Below are positions 23,452 through 30,848 of a stretch of DNA of 32,835 nt, piece after piece. A model generated the notes under the pieces. The model had not been told where the DNA came from, did no database searches, and saw only the letters and a list, made by a program, of their open reading frames with translations. How positions within the stretch are numbered: the stretch's first letter is position 1; each line of letters begins with the position of its first letter. Origin of the DNA: Roseburia sp. (GTDB lineage Bacteria > Bacillota > Clostridia > Lachnospirales > Lachnospiraceae). The translations under genes were made by a program, and so were the position numbers. The DNA is taken from positions 1-32,835 of the forward strand of contig DMYD01000035.1 in NCBI GenBank assembly GCA_003483745.1. Reading direction: 5' to 3'.

Positions 23452-24453
23452 ATGAAAAAGAAATTAATATTCTTGTGTATCCTTATTTTTATTGTTTATA
23501 TTTTATTTTTACCGCAGGATGCGGTGACTGCCGCTGCGAACGGGCTCGTTCTCTGGTATGAACGCGTGCTTCCATCTCTGCTACCATTTGCAATTTTATC
23601 CAATATACTGATCTACTCTAACTTTACAGGATATCTCGTAAAACTTCTTTATCCGCTTCTGCATCTGATCTTACCAACCAGCAGAAATGGTTCTTTTGTA
23701 TTGCTGTCCGGTTTTCTGTTTGGTTTCCCCATGGGAAGCAAAAACTGTGCCGAAATGTGGAAATGTGGGCAGCTGGAATACTGGGAATCCGAGATATTAT
23801 TTATGGTAACAAATAACATCAGTCCCGTATTTATCAGCGGATATATCCTCTGTCAGGAACTTCATATGCCGTCCCTGATACCGCTCAGTTATCTGGTATT
23901 ATTTCTGCCACCCATCATCACCGGAAAAATTCTTTTTTACCTCCAGAAAAGTAAAAAAAGAAACTTCGCAGGTAACGGTGTGTCCGACTCTCCGGGCAAT
24001 ACAAACGCGGGTACATACAAAAAGCCAGCATCTGGATCTCAAATAAATTTTAAAATCATAGACGCCGGCATCATGAACGGTTTCGAAACACTAACCAGAC
24101 TTGGAGGTTATATTATGCTGTTTTCCATGATATCTTCCATGCTCCGGCTGATTCCATTACCGGAAAACATAAAGCTGATTCTGACAGGATTTACGGAAAT
24201 CACAAACGGCATCAAAGCCGTCAGCCAATCTTCCCTCACACCTGCCTGCCGTTATTCACTTGCCATGGCATTTACCGCTTTTGGCGGATTCTCCGGTCTG
24301 GCACAGACTAGTTCCATGATAAAAGGAACCGGACTTTCCATAAAAAAATATGGAATCTTTAAGCTGGTCATGACCGTACTTACTGCTGTTCTGGCATGGA
24401 CTGCTGTAAATCTTGTGTATTTATCTGCTGTTCCTCCTGTAGATCTACCGTAG
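23452..24453 (+). CDS. ylbJ: YlbJ-like sporulation integral membrane protein
   Basis: A polytopic membrane protein of the nucleoside-recognition (Gate) superfamily. The N-terminal segments, the LVLWYERVLPSLLPFAILSN block, LLSGFLFGFPMGSKNCAEM, and the late ALAMAFTAFGGFSG motif fit YlbJ, which is required for spore cortex or engulfment-stage events in Bacillus. About eight membrane helices are seen. The neighbours coaD and rsmD match the Bacillus ylbH-ylbI-ylbJ order, though here ylbJ is on the opposite strand. I see no good Shine-Dalgarno before the ATG. Its last 74 bases overlap the converging gene. Confidence 0.8.
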   Translation: MKKKLIFLCILIFIVYILFLPQDAVTAAANGLVLWYERVLPSLLPFAILSNILIYSNFTGYLVKLLYPLLHLILPTSRNGSFVLLSGFLFGFPMGSKNCAEMWKCGQLEYWESEILFMVTNNISPVFISGYILCQELHMPSLIPLSYLVLFLPPIITGKILFYLQKSKKRNFAGNGVSDSPGNTNAGTYKKPASGSQINFKIIDAGIMNGFETLTRLGGYIMLFSMISSMLRLIPLPENIKLILTGFTEITNGIKAVSQSSLTPACRYSLAMAFTAFGGFSGLAQTSSMIKGTGLSIKKYGIFKLVMTVLTAVLAWTAVNLVYLSAVPPVDLP

Positions 24454-24985
24454 GATTTAATTCAGCACGGTTGGTTGTAACAACATCAAGGAATCCCTGC
24501 AGAGCACTCATATATGCTTCACTTCTTGCTTTGGAAGAATCCATTGCATGTGAGATCGTACTTTCTAAATTCTTTAAGATATCATCCGTATATTGCATAG
24601 CACCCATACGAATGTTATTTGCATCATTTGTCGCGTTATCTAAGATTTCCTGTGCCTGCTTGGTTGCGATCATAACGACTTCATTTGCCTGTGCATATGC
24701 CTGTTGCATAATTTCATGTTCGCTGACAAGTTCATCTGTTTTTACCTGTGCCTGTGCAATGATTGCATCCGCTTTTGCCTGTGCATCCGCTAAGATTGCC
24801 TCTTTATTACTGATAATCTTCTGATAACGTTTAATCTCATCCGGTGTCTTGCTGCGGAGTTCATTTAATAATTCTTCCATCGTCTCGCGGTTTACAATGA
24901 TCTTAGACGGTGCAAAAGCCTGTGTCTTACAGCCATCAATATAGTCTTCTATCTCGTCTATTATCTGTTCAATTCTACTGGCCAT
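24380..24985 (-). CDS. DivIVA-like coiled-coil protein, unknown function
   Basis: A mostly helical protein of 201 residues with an N-terminal RIEQIIDEIEDYIDG segment, then long Ala/Glu/Gln-rich heptads (about 55-180). It looks like DivIVA or H-subunit-type coiled coils often mislabelled as ATPases. The C-terminus is Gln-rich. I start at 24983-24985 because AAGGAG lies eight bases before it. It sits right after coaD (12 bases) and should be in that operon. Its 3' end overlaps ylbJ by 74 bases, tail to tail. A cell-division or sporulation role is only a guess from the coiled coil and neighbours. Confidence 0.75.
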   Translation of the reverse strand: MASRIEQIIDEIEDYIDGCKTQAFAPSKIIVNRETMEELLNELRSKTPDEIKRYQKIISNKEAILADAQAKADAIIAQAQVKTDELVSEHEIMQQAYAQANEVVMIATKQAQEILDNATNDANNIRMGAMQYTDDILKNLESTISHAMDSSKARSEAYMSALQGFLDVVTTNRAELNPTVDLQEEQQINTQDLQQSMPEQQ

Positions 24986-24997
24986 AGTAACCACTCC

Positions 24998-25483
24998 TTA
25001 TTTTTTAATCTGATACTTCTCATAAATCCGGTCGATAAAACGTGCCGGCACAAACTTGGATAAATCTCCTCCATAAGATGCAAATTCTTTCACGATCGTA
25101 GAACTTAAATAAGAATACTGAAGACTGGTTGTCAGAAAAATCGTCTCCACTTCCGGATTTTCCACATGATTTGTCTGTGCAATCTGCAGCTCATATTCAA
25201 AATCTGTTACCGCACGTAATCCTCTTACGATAATCGTTGCATCAATTTCTCTCATATAATCAACTAAGAGACCATCAAAGCATGTCACTGTAACATTTGG
25301 CATGGAATCTGTCATCTCTTTAATCATACTAACACGTTCATCTAAAGAAAACAACGAATTTTTTGCGCTGTTATTAAGTACTCCAACAACAAGTTCGTCC
25401 ACAATTTTAGCAGAGCGTTCTATAATATCTAAATGTCCTAACGTCAGCGGATCAAAACTTCCCGGATAAATTGCTTTTTTCAT
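24998..25483 (-). CDS. coaD: Phosphopantetheine adenylyltransferase CoaD
   Basis: Makes dephospho-CoA from 4'-phosphopantetheine and ATP. The nucleotidyltransferase motif YPGSFDPLTLGHLDII is at the N-terminus. RGLRAVTDFEYELQIA and YLSSTIVKEFASYGGD (the ISSTxVKE-type motif) are diagnostic, and the 161-residue length is exact for CoaD. GGGAGGA precedes the ATG. It follows rsmD as in most Firmicutes and precedes the coiled-coil gene. Confidence 0.97.
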   Translation of the reverse strand: MKKAIYPGSFDPLTLGHLDIIERSAKIVDELVVGVLNNSAKNSLFSLDERVSMIKEMTDSMPNVTVTCFDGLLVDYMREIDATIIVRGLRAVTDFEYELQIAQTNHVENPEVETIFLTTSLQYSYLSSTIVKEFASYGGDLSKFVPARFIDRIYEKYQIKK

Positions 25484-25521
25484 AGGTTCCTCCCATACAG
25501 ATGGATCACGTATTTTCCCAA

Positions 25522-26073
25522 TTATTTTTTGATAATAAATGCATGTTCATTTGTCTTATATGTCTTTAAGCGCTTCAATGTAAATCCCAGATCCGGCAGA
25601 TAGTCAAATGCCGTATCTAAAGATGCCTCAACAATAATCATACCATTTTCTTTCAAAAGTGAGGAAGCTTTCAGATAAGAAAGTACATCATATTCAAGTT
25701 CCTGCTTATAAGGGGGATCCATAAAAATAATGTCAAACCTGTATTTTCCCTCCATTGCTCTTAAGGCAGACAATACATCCGCGTTATATAATTTTGTTTC
25801 TTTTGTAAATTTTGTAAAACGTATGTTGTCCTCCACACACGCTGCAGCTTTTTTATTGTTTTCGACAAAAACGGCATACTGCGCGCCACGGCTGACTGCT
25901 TCTAATCCCATCTGTCCGCTTCCTGCAAACAGATCCAAAAAATAGCATCCTGGGACTTCGTCCTGTATGATATTAAACAATGTCTCTTTGATGCGGTCTG
26001 TGGTAGGTCTGGTATCAAGTCCTTCTACAGTTTTTAAAGGAAGGCTTCTCGCTGTTCCTGCAATAATTCTCAT
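25522..26073 (-). CDS. rsmD: 16S rRNA (guanine(966)-N(2))-methyltransferase RsmD
   Basis: A SAM-dependent methyltransferase acting on 16S rRNA G966. MRIIAGTARSLPL, DTRPTTDRIKETLFNI, DLFAGSGQMGLEAVSRGA (SAM motif I) and FMDPPYKQE (the catalytic DPPY motif) are all visible. The ATG at 26071-26073 has GGAG about six bases upstream and matches the family N-terminus. The annotated frame can be extended 14 residues without support. It lies between the cinA-type gene (14-base gap) and coaD. Confidence 0.96.
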   Translation of the reverse strand: MRIIAGTARSLPLKTVEGLDTRPTTDRIKETLFNIIQDEVPGCYFLDLFAGSGQMGLEAVSRGAQYAVFVENNKKAAACVEDNIRFTKFTKETKLYNADVLSALRAMEGKYRFDIIFMDPPYKQELEYDVLSYLKASSLLKENGMIIVEASLDTAFDYLPDLGFTLKRLKTYKTNEHAFIIKK

Positions 26074-26087
26074 ATTAATCTCCATTC

Positions 26088-26627
26088 TCACGCTGCATAC
26101 GTTTCTTCTATACATTTTTTTAACAGGGAAAGTGCACTTTTTGCAGCACTCTTTCTTACATCCATGCGGTCACCGGAAAACATATGACGCTCTGTTACTG
26201 TTTTTCCATTTAAATAACAGCCAATAAAAACCAGCCCGACCGGGCATTCTTTGGTTCCTCCATCCGGCCCCGCAACACCTGTTACAGATACTGCCGCCAT
26301 CGTCTGCGCTGTTTTTGCGGCAGAGACTGCCATATCTGCGGCTGTCTCACTGCTTACCACGCCATAGGTATCGATTGTCTCAGGTGAAACATGGATCATT
26401 TTTACTTTTGCTTCATTCGAATATGTCACATAACCTTCCGTAAAAAATTCTGAAATTCCCGGAACATTGATCAGCGTAGATGCAATCATCCCGCCAGTGG
26501 CAGACTCCGCTGTTGTAATCGTAATTTGATATTTTTTTAACAAACTATAAATGGAATATTCCAGCGGTTCCTGTACCGCATTTTTACCGGTACAGGAATC
26601 ACTGGAATCATATACATGTTCAGCCAA
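26088..26627 (-). CDS. pncC: CinA C-terminal-type nicotinamide-nucleotide amidohydrolase PncC
   Basis: Deamidates nicotinamide mononucleotide in the pyridine-nucleotide salvage cycle. The TAESATGGMIASTLINVPG block, YSNEAKVKMI, GVVSSETAADMA and VTGVAGPDGG--ECPVGLVFIG are diagnostic of the CinA C-terminal domain. At 179 residues it lacks the N-terminal MoCF/COG1058 domain of full CinA, so it is the stand-alone form. The start is TTG (26627-26625), well supported by AGGAG eight bases upstream. It follows pgsA, the usual neighbour. Confidence 0.92.
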   Translation of the reverse strand: MAEHVYDSSDSCTGKNAVQEPLEYSIYSLLKKYQITITTAESATGGMIASTLINVPGISEFFTEGYVTYSNEAKVKMIHVSPETIDTYGVVSSETAADMAVSAAKTAQTMAAVSVTGVAGPDGGTKECPVGLVFIGCYLNGKTVTERHMFSGDRMDVRKSAAKSALSLLKKCIEETYAA

Positions 26628-26638
26628 CTGCTATTCTC

Positions 26639-27181
26639 CTATTTCTGCTCTTTTAAAACATTTTTATTCTTGGCAATATAGTCGGTCAGGGATACAACCG
26701 TAAGTACCAATGCAATGTATGTAAGAACCGTGCCAAGCACTGCAAAGAACTGATTTCGAATGTCTAAAATCAATACGATCACCATCAGCATCTGAAAAAC
26801 TGTTTTAAATTTTCCCCAGTAGCTGGCTGCGATCACAATCCCATTATCCGCAGCGATCAGACGAAAGCCACTGATAATAAATTCTCTTGCAATGATAATA
26901 ATAACGATCCAGGCTGCAAGCTGTCCTTTTTCAATCAGACAGATCATTGCAGAACAGACAAGCAGCTTGTCTGCCAGAGGATCCATAAATTTTCCAAAAT
27001 CAGTAACCAGATTGTACTTTCTTGCAATTTTTCCATCCAACATATCCGTAAGACTTGCAATGATAAAAATAGCTACTGCAATATAGTTGCCATAACCTTC
27101 AAAATACGGAGCAAGCATAAAGAAAACAAAAAACGGAATCAATATCATGCGCATTACCGTCAGTTTATTTGGCAAATTCAT
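26639..27181 (-). CDS. pgsA: CDP-diacylglycerol-glycerol-3-phosphate 3-phosphatidyltransferase PgsA
   Basis: Makes phosphatidylglycerol-phosphate, the committed step to phosphatidylglycerol and cardiolipin. The CDP-alcohol phosphotransferase motif is complete: D-ML-DG-KI-AR, then G and two more aspartates (DFGKFMDPLAD), giving D-x2-DG-x2-AR-x8-G-x3-D-x3-D. Five to six membrane helices are present. The N-terminal MNLPNKLT is typical of PgsA. GGAG lies about ten bases before the ATG. It is cotranscribed with rimO and pncC. The 180-residue length is normal. Confidence 0.95.
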   Translation of the reverse strand: MNLPNKLTVMRMILIPFFVFFMLAPYFEGYGNYIAVAIFIIASLTDMLDGKIARKYNLVTDFGKFMDPLADKLLVCSAMICLIEKGQLAAWIVIIIIAREFIISGFRLIAADNGIVIAASYWGKFKTVFQMLMVIVLILDIRNQFFAVLGTVLTYIALVLTVVSLTDYIAKNKNVLKEQK

Positions 27182-27231
27182 AATTTACACTCTCCATTTC
27201 TGCACAATAAATTTTAAATACTGCTAGTATA

Positions 27232-28566
27232 CTAGATTAATTCTCCAATAAGATCATACTCATAAGCGCCTGTCACACGTACTTTTGCAATGTCGCCTGT
27301 CATGAGTTCCTCCTCTGTATTAATAAAAATGTAACCATCCACATCCGGTGCATCACGGTAAGTTCTTCCAACGTATGCATTTTCATCGCTTACTTTTCCT
27401 TCAATGAAAACGTATAATTCTCTGCCTTTCATGGTCTCATTTTTATCAAAAATAATCTCTTCCTGCAATTCCATGACATCTGCCTGCCAGTCTTTTTTCA
27501 GTTCTTCATCCACCTGATCGGTAAATTCTGCAGCGGGTGTTCCCTCTTCCGGTGAATAGGTAAAAGCACCAAGACGGTCAAATTCCATGTCATTGATAAA
27601 CTGCATCAGTTCCTCATGCATTTCCTGTGTTTCCCCCGGGAAACCACAGATCAGTGTCGTACGCAGCGTAATATCCGGGATGCGCTCACGTAAATGTGTA
27701 ATGATCCTTACAAGATCTGCATTACTCGTTCTTCGTCCCATACGTTTTAATATGGTGTCATTTGCATGCTGGATCGGGATATCCAAATAATGGCATACTT
27801 TTTTGTTGCGGATCATGGCATCAATCAGGTCTTCATATATTTCTTCCGGATAGCAATACATAATACGGATCCAGAACAGACCTTCGATTTTATTTAATTC
27901 ATCTAACAAACGGTGCAGTGACTTCTCACCATAGAGATCGACTCCGTAGAGCGTCGTCTCCTGGGCAACCAGAATGAGTTCTTTTGCTCCTGCAGCAACC
28001 AGCTCTTTTGCCTGTGCAATCAGATCTTCCATCGGAACGCTGCGGTAATTACCACGGATATATGGAATGATACAGTAAGTACAGCGTTTGTTGCAGCCTT
28101 CTGCAATTTTCAGATATGCAAAATGTCCGCCTGTTGTCACAGAACGTTTGGTGTGCAGCGTCGGAAGTCCCTCTAACGTCTTGAAATTCTCGTAATGTTT
28201 GCCCTCTAAGGACTGGTGTACTGCGTTTACGATATCTTCATAGGAATTTGTGCCAAGAATTGCATCCACTTCCGGGATCTCTTTCACGATTTCCTCTTTA
28301 TAACGCTGTGCAAGACATCCAGTCACAATCAGAGACTTTAATCTGGCTTCTTTTTTCAATTCAGCCATCTCAAGAATCGTATTGATGCTTTCCTCTTTTG
28401 CATCATTGATAAAGCAGCAGGTATTGACAATGATAATATCCGCTTCCTGCTCATCATCTGTCATTTCGATTCCATCGTCTCTTAACATACCAAGCATAAA
28501 CTCTGTGTCAACCAGATTTTTATCACATCCGAGTGATACAAATAAAAGTTTTAAATTATTCTTCAT
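27232..28566 (-). CDS. rimO: Ribosomal protein S12 methylthiotransferase RimO
   Basis: A radical-SAM enzyme that methylthiolates Asp88 of ribosomal protein S12. The three N-terminal cysteines (C14, C50, C84) of the UPF0004 domain bind an auxiliary cluster. The radical-SAM CNKRCTYC (C158, C162, C165) lies in the next domain, and a TRAM domain (GRELYVFIEGKVSDENAYVGRT, partly quoted) closes the protein. The VSLGCDKNLVDTE start distinguishes RimO from MiaB. The ATG overlaps the rpoZ end by 11 bases; GGAG lies seven bases before it. Confidence 0.96.
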   Translation of the reverse strand: MKNNLKLLFVSLGCDKNLVDTEFMLGMLRDDGIEMTDDEQEADIIIVNTCCFINDAKEESINTILEMAELKKEARLKSLIVTGCLAQRYKEEIVKEIPEVDAILGTNSYEDIVNAVHQSLEGKHYENFKTLEGLPTLHTKRSVTTGGHFAYLKIAEGCNKRCTYCIIPYIRGNYRSVPMEDLIAQAKELVAAGAKELILVAQETTLYGVDLYGEKSLHRLLDELNKIEGLFWIRIMYCYPEEIYEDLIDAMIRNKKVCHYLDIPIQHANDTILKRMGRRTSNADLVRIITHLRERIPDITLRTTLICGFPGETQEMHEELMQFINDMEFDRLGAFTYSPEEGTPAAEFTDQVDEELKKDWQADVMELQEEIIFDKNETMKGRELYVFIEGKVSDENAYVGRTYRDAPDVDGYIFINTEEELMTGDIAKVRVTGAYEYDLIGELI

Positions 28567-28801
28567 CCGATGTCTCCGGCAAAATTTTTACCTTTCCTTC
28601 GTAAAGTTCTTCTACAGCGATAGATAATGGTTTCGGACAAACTTTTTTCTCTGCCATCGGCTCATCTCCAGCGATGATCTGGCGTGCTCTTTTTGCTGCT
28701 GCGATCACAATGGAATAACGGCTGTTTACAACCGGCTCCTCACCAATCTCTACACCGTCGTTTACTACTTTCATTAATTCTACATAAGATGGATGTATCA
28801 T
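28556..28801 (-). CDS. rpoZ: RNA polymerase omega subunit
   Basis: The small subunit that assists assembly of beta-prime. SRYSIVIAAAKRARQI is the omega signature, and the acidic C-terminal tail is typical. The 81-residue length is normal. The start has AGGGG eight bases upstream. It lies between gmk and rimO as in many Clostridia. Its stop overlaps the rimO start. A 97-base leader with three short hairpins separates it from gmk. Confidence 0.95.
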   Translation of the reverse strand: MIHPSYVELMKVVNDGVEIGEEPVVNSRYSIVIAAAKRARQIIAGDEPMAEKKVCPKPLSIAVEELYEGKVKILPETSDEE

Positions 28802-28819
28802 AATAATTCCCCTTTCTTA

Positions 28820-28886
28820 GCGCATTGCGCATATGGCGGTTTTCCGCTCCTAGATTCTTATATTTATGCTACAGATTTTTATCTGT
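28820..28886 (-). repeat. Three short hairpins in the rpoZ leader
   Basis: ACAGAT-TTTT-ATCTGT (28871-28886), GCGG-TTTT-CCGC (28836-28847) and GCGC-ATT-GCGC (28820-28830) are perfect short stems in succession. A weak promoter-like ATGACA with a following CATAAA overlaps the first. No U-run follows any of them, so they are more likely leader structure than terminators. Confidence 0.4.
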
Positions 28887-28898
28887 GTCATGGACTAA

Positions 28899-29534
28899 TT
28901 ATTTTGAAAATGCTTTTAATTCACTGCGCATTTCCTGTATTGCCGACTCATTACGGTTTACACGGTAATGTTCATTCTGAATGATCTGATGAACCTCTTC
29001 GACACAATCTTCTAACACATCATTGACCACAAGATAGTCATAGGACTCAATTCCCTCCGCCTCTTCAACGGCTCTTGCGAGTCTTGACTCAATCACGTCC
29101 ATGGTCTCTGTTCCTCTGCCTATCAGACGATTTTTTAATTCTTCGGCACTCGGCGGTGTCACAAATAAAAGCAATGTATCCGGGAATTTTTCTTTGACTT
29201 TCAATGCTCCCTGAATCTCGATCTCTAAGATAACATCTTTTCCAGCTTCTAACTGTTCTTCCACATATGCTCTTGGTGTTCCATAATAATTACCGACAAA
29301 CTGTGCATATTCGATCAGTGCATCTTCTTTTATCATCTGCTCAAACTGCTCTTTTGTGCGGAAAAAATATTCCACACCATCCGTTTCACCCGGTCTTGGA
29401 TTTCTTGTCGTCGCCGAAATGGATAATGCATAGCTGACAGCATATTTTTTCATTAATTCTTTCATGATGGTTCCTTTTCCCGAGCCGGAAAATCCGGATA
29501 CCACGGTAAGGATTCCTCTATTCTTTCGTATCAT
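28899..29534 (-). CDS. gmk: Guanylate kinase Gmk
   Basis: Phosphorylates GMP to GDP. VVSGFSGSGKGT is the P-loop. SISATTRNPRPGETDGVEYFF and the ELEIQGALKVK-type segment, here LEIEIQGALKV, complete the family pattern, with ALIEYAQFVGNYYGTP in the GMP-binding part. I choose the ATG at 29532-29534, with AGAGG six bases upstream and the usual N-terminus. A longer frame runs backwards through remA and is not credible. The first 17 bases overlap the remA end. The adjacent ATG at 29537 cannot be excluded. Confidence 0.95.
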   Translation of the reverse strand: MIRKNRGILTVVSGFSGSGKGTIMKELMKKYAVSYALSISATTRNPRPGETDGVEYFFRTKEQFEQMIKEDALIEYAQFVGNYYGTPRAYVEEQLEAGKDVILEIEIQGALKVKEKFPDTLLLFVTPPSAEELKNRLIGRGTETMDVIESRLARAVEEAEGIESYDYLVVNDVLEDCVEEVHQIIQNEHYRVNRNESAIQEMRSELKAFSK

Positions 29535-29787
29535 CATATACCTCTGTGGCATTGCCATTAAATCTGCCGGCAAGCGTCTCCGGCTGCAATGCTGATAAAA
29601 TGATTTTGTTATTTTCTGTAAAAATGACGCTTTTGGTTCTGCGCCCCTGTGTCGCATCAATCAGATTTTCCTGTTCTTTTCCCTTTTGCACCATTCGTTT
29701 TGCCGGTGCCGAATCTGAAGATACAATGCAGACAATCTTATCGGTATTGACCATATTGCCAAATCCAATATTCATTAGCTTTGCCAT
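29518..29787 (-). CDS. remA: RemA/DUF370 family DNA-binding regulator
   Basis: RemA is a small DNA-binding protein (ring octamer) that activates biofilm matrix genes in Bacillus; its clostridial role is not established. The N-terminal MNIGFGNMVN--KIVCIVSSDSAPAKR block, ATQGRRTKSVIFTENNKIILSAL (partly quoted) and the polar tail match DUF370. The 89-residue length is normal. AGGTGG lies about four bases before the ATG. It occupies its conserved place between yicC and gmk, overlapping the latter by 17 bases, so translation is probably coupled. Confidence 0.95.
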   Translation of the reverse strand: MAKLMNIGFGNMVNTDKIVCIVSSDSAPAKRMVQKGKEQENLIDATQGRRTKSVIFTENNKIILSALQPETLAGRFNGNATEVYDDTKE

Positions 29788-29800
29788 ATACCACCTGTCC

Positions 29801-30679
29801 CTATTCTATATTCTGGATCTGTTCCCTGACCTTTTCAATATCTGTTTTTAAACTGATACCAATATCAGAGATTGCAAGATCGTTCGTCTTAGAAAGGATG
29901 GTATTTGCCTCGCGGTTCATCTCCTGTGCAATAAAGTCAAGTTTTCTTCCCACGCTGCCACCAGCTTCTAAGGTATCTTTCGTACTCTTGATATGGCTGC
30001 GCAGTCTGACGGTCTCTTCATCCACGCAGATCTTATCTGCAAAGATCGTTACTTCTGTCGCGATTCTCGCATCATCGATCTGGCGGTCTCCCAACAGTTC
30101 TGCCACCTTAGCCTCTAACCGTTCTTTGTACTCCTTAATGATCACAGGGGAACGTTCCTCAATGAAGTCGACATAAGAAAGCATGCCATCAAGTTTCTCA
30201 CATAAATCTTTCTTTAAGTGTTCTCCCTCCCTGATTCTGCTCTCCACAAACTGTTCTGCCGCACCACGGATCGCTTTTTCAAGTCCGAGCCACAGCGATT
30301 TCTCGTCAATGCCCTGTTCCTCCATCGTAAACACTTCCGGATACTTTGAAAGCGTACTCACACGAACGTCATTATCAAGTCCGAACTTTTCTGCCATACG
30401 ATTCAGATAGGTCAGATACTGGGCTGCAAGTGCTTCATTATATTTCAATGAAACATTATCCTGCGTATAATCTTCATAGCTGATAAAAATATCAACCTTA
30501 CCGCGTTCCATATACTCTTTTAACAAGGTACGAATCGCACTCTCGAAGAAGTTTAACTTTTTCGGCATCTTGATATTGACATCGAGATAACGGTGATTTA
30601 CCGCCTTTATCTCTACCGTAAATTTACGGTTTTCGTCCGCAAATTCACACCGGCCAAAACCGGTCATACTTTTTATCAT
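29801..30679 (-). CDS. yicC: YicC/YloC family endoribonuclease
   Basis: A conserved endoribonuclease-family protein (YicC in E. coli, YloC in Bacillus) linked to RNA decay and stress. MIKSMTGFGR, EIKAVNHRYLDVNIKMP and the C-terminal LDFIAQEMNREANTILSK are the family signatures. I start at 30677-30679 with GGAG about six bases upstream. The 292-residue length is normal. It is the first gene of the gmk-rpoZ operon and is preceded by a consensus promoter and a 16-bp inverted repeat. Confidence 0.94.
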   Translation of the reverse strand: MIKSMTGFGRCEFADENRKFTVEIKAVNHRYLDVNIKMPKKLNFFESAIRTLLKEYMERGKVDIFISYEDYTQDNVSLKYNEALAAQYLTYLNRMAEKFGLDNDVRVSTLSKYPEVFTMEEQGIDEKSLWLGLEKAIRGAAEQFVESRIREGEHLKKDLCEKLDGMLSYVDFIEERSPVIIKEYKERLEAKVAELLGDRQIDDARIATEVTIFADKICVDEETVRLRSHIKSTKDTLEAGGSVGRKLDFIAQEMNREANTILSKTNDLAISDIGISLKTDIEKVREQIQNIE

Positions 30680-30715
30680 ATCTTTCTCCGTTTCTGCAAA
30701 ATAACCTGTCACGTA

Positions 30716-30769
30716 AAAATCACTTATGCATCACGTTTTCATCTCTTTCCCGTATGCATAAGTGATTTT
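30716..30769. repeat. 16-bp perfect inverted repeat at the yicC transcription start
   Basis: AAAATCACTTATGCAT (30716-30731) and ATGCATAAGTGATTTT (30754-30769) are perfect inverted arms with a 22-base loop. They begin immediately after the -10 box (30775-30770) on the minus strand. The transcript would therefore start inside the first arm and open with a roughly 10-bp hairpin, leaving only a short 5' overhang. No U-run follows, so it is not a terminator of the upstream gene. Confidence 0.6.
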
Positions 30770-30798
30770 ATTATAAAGCGATTTTGATTTCAAGTCAA
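30770..30798 (-). promoter_or_regulatory. Sigma-A promoter of the yicC operon
   Basis: On the minus strand TTGACT (30798-30793) and a perfect TATAAT (30775-30770) are 17 bases apart. Transcription should begin near 30763, inside the inverted repeat, and serve yicC-remA-gmk and probably the genes beyond. Confidence 0.85.
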
Positions 30799-30848
30799 TA
30801 TCCCGGATTTTTTTATTTTCCCATAATTTCAGACTGTGTTCCTTAATC

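Noticed and set aside
27224..27235. Perfect 12-bp palindrome CTAGTATACTAG at the rimO-pgsA junction.
   Set aside because: It overlaps the rimO stop codon inside a short operon spacer, has no loop or U-run, and is likely chance in AT-rich DNA.
28899..29660. A longer guanylate kinase frame with a 42-residue N-terminal extension.
   Set aside because: The extension is remA read in another frame; the P-loop begins at the usual distance from the ATG at 29534, which has a good ribosome site.
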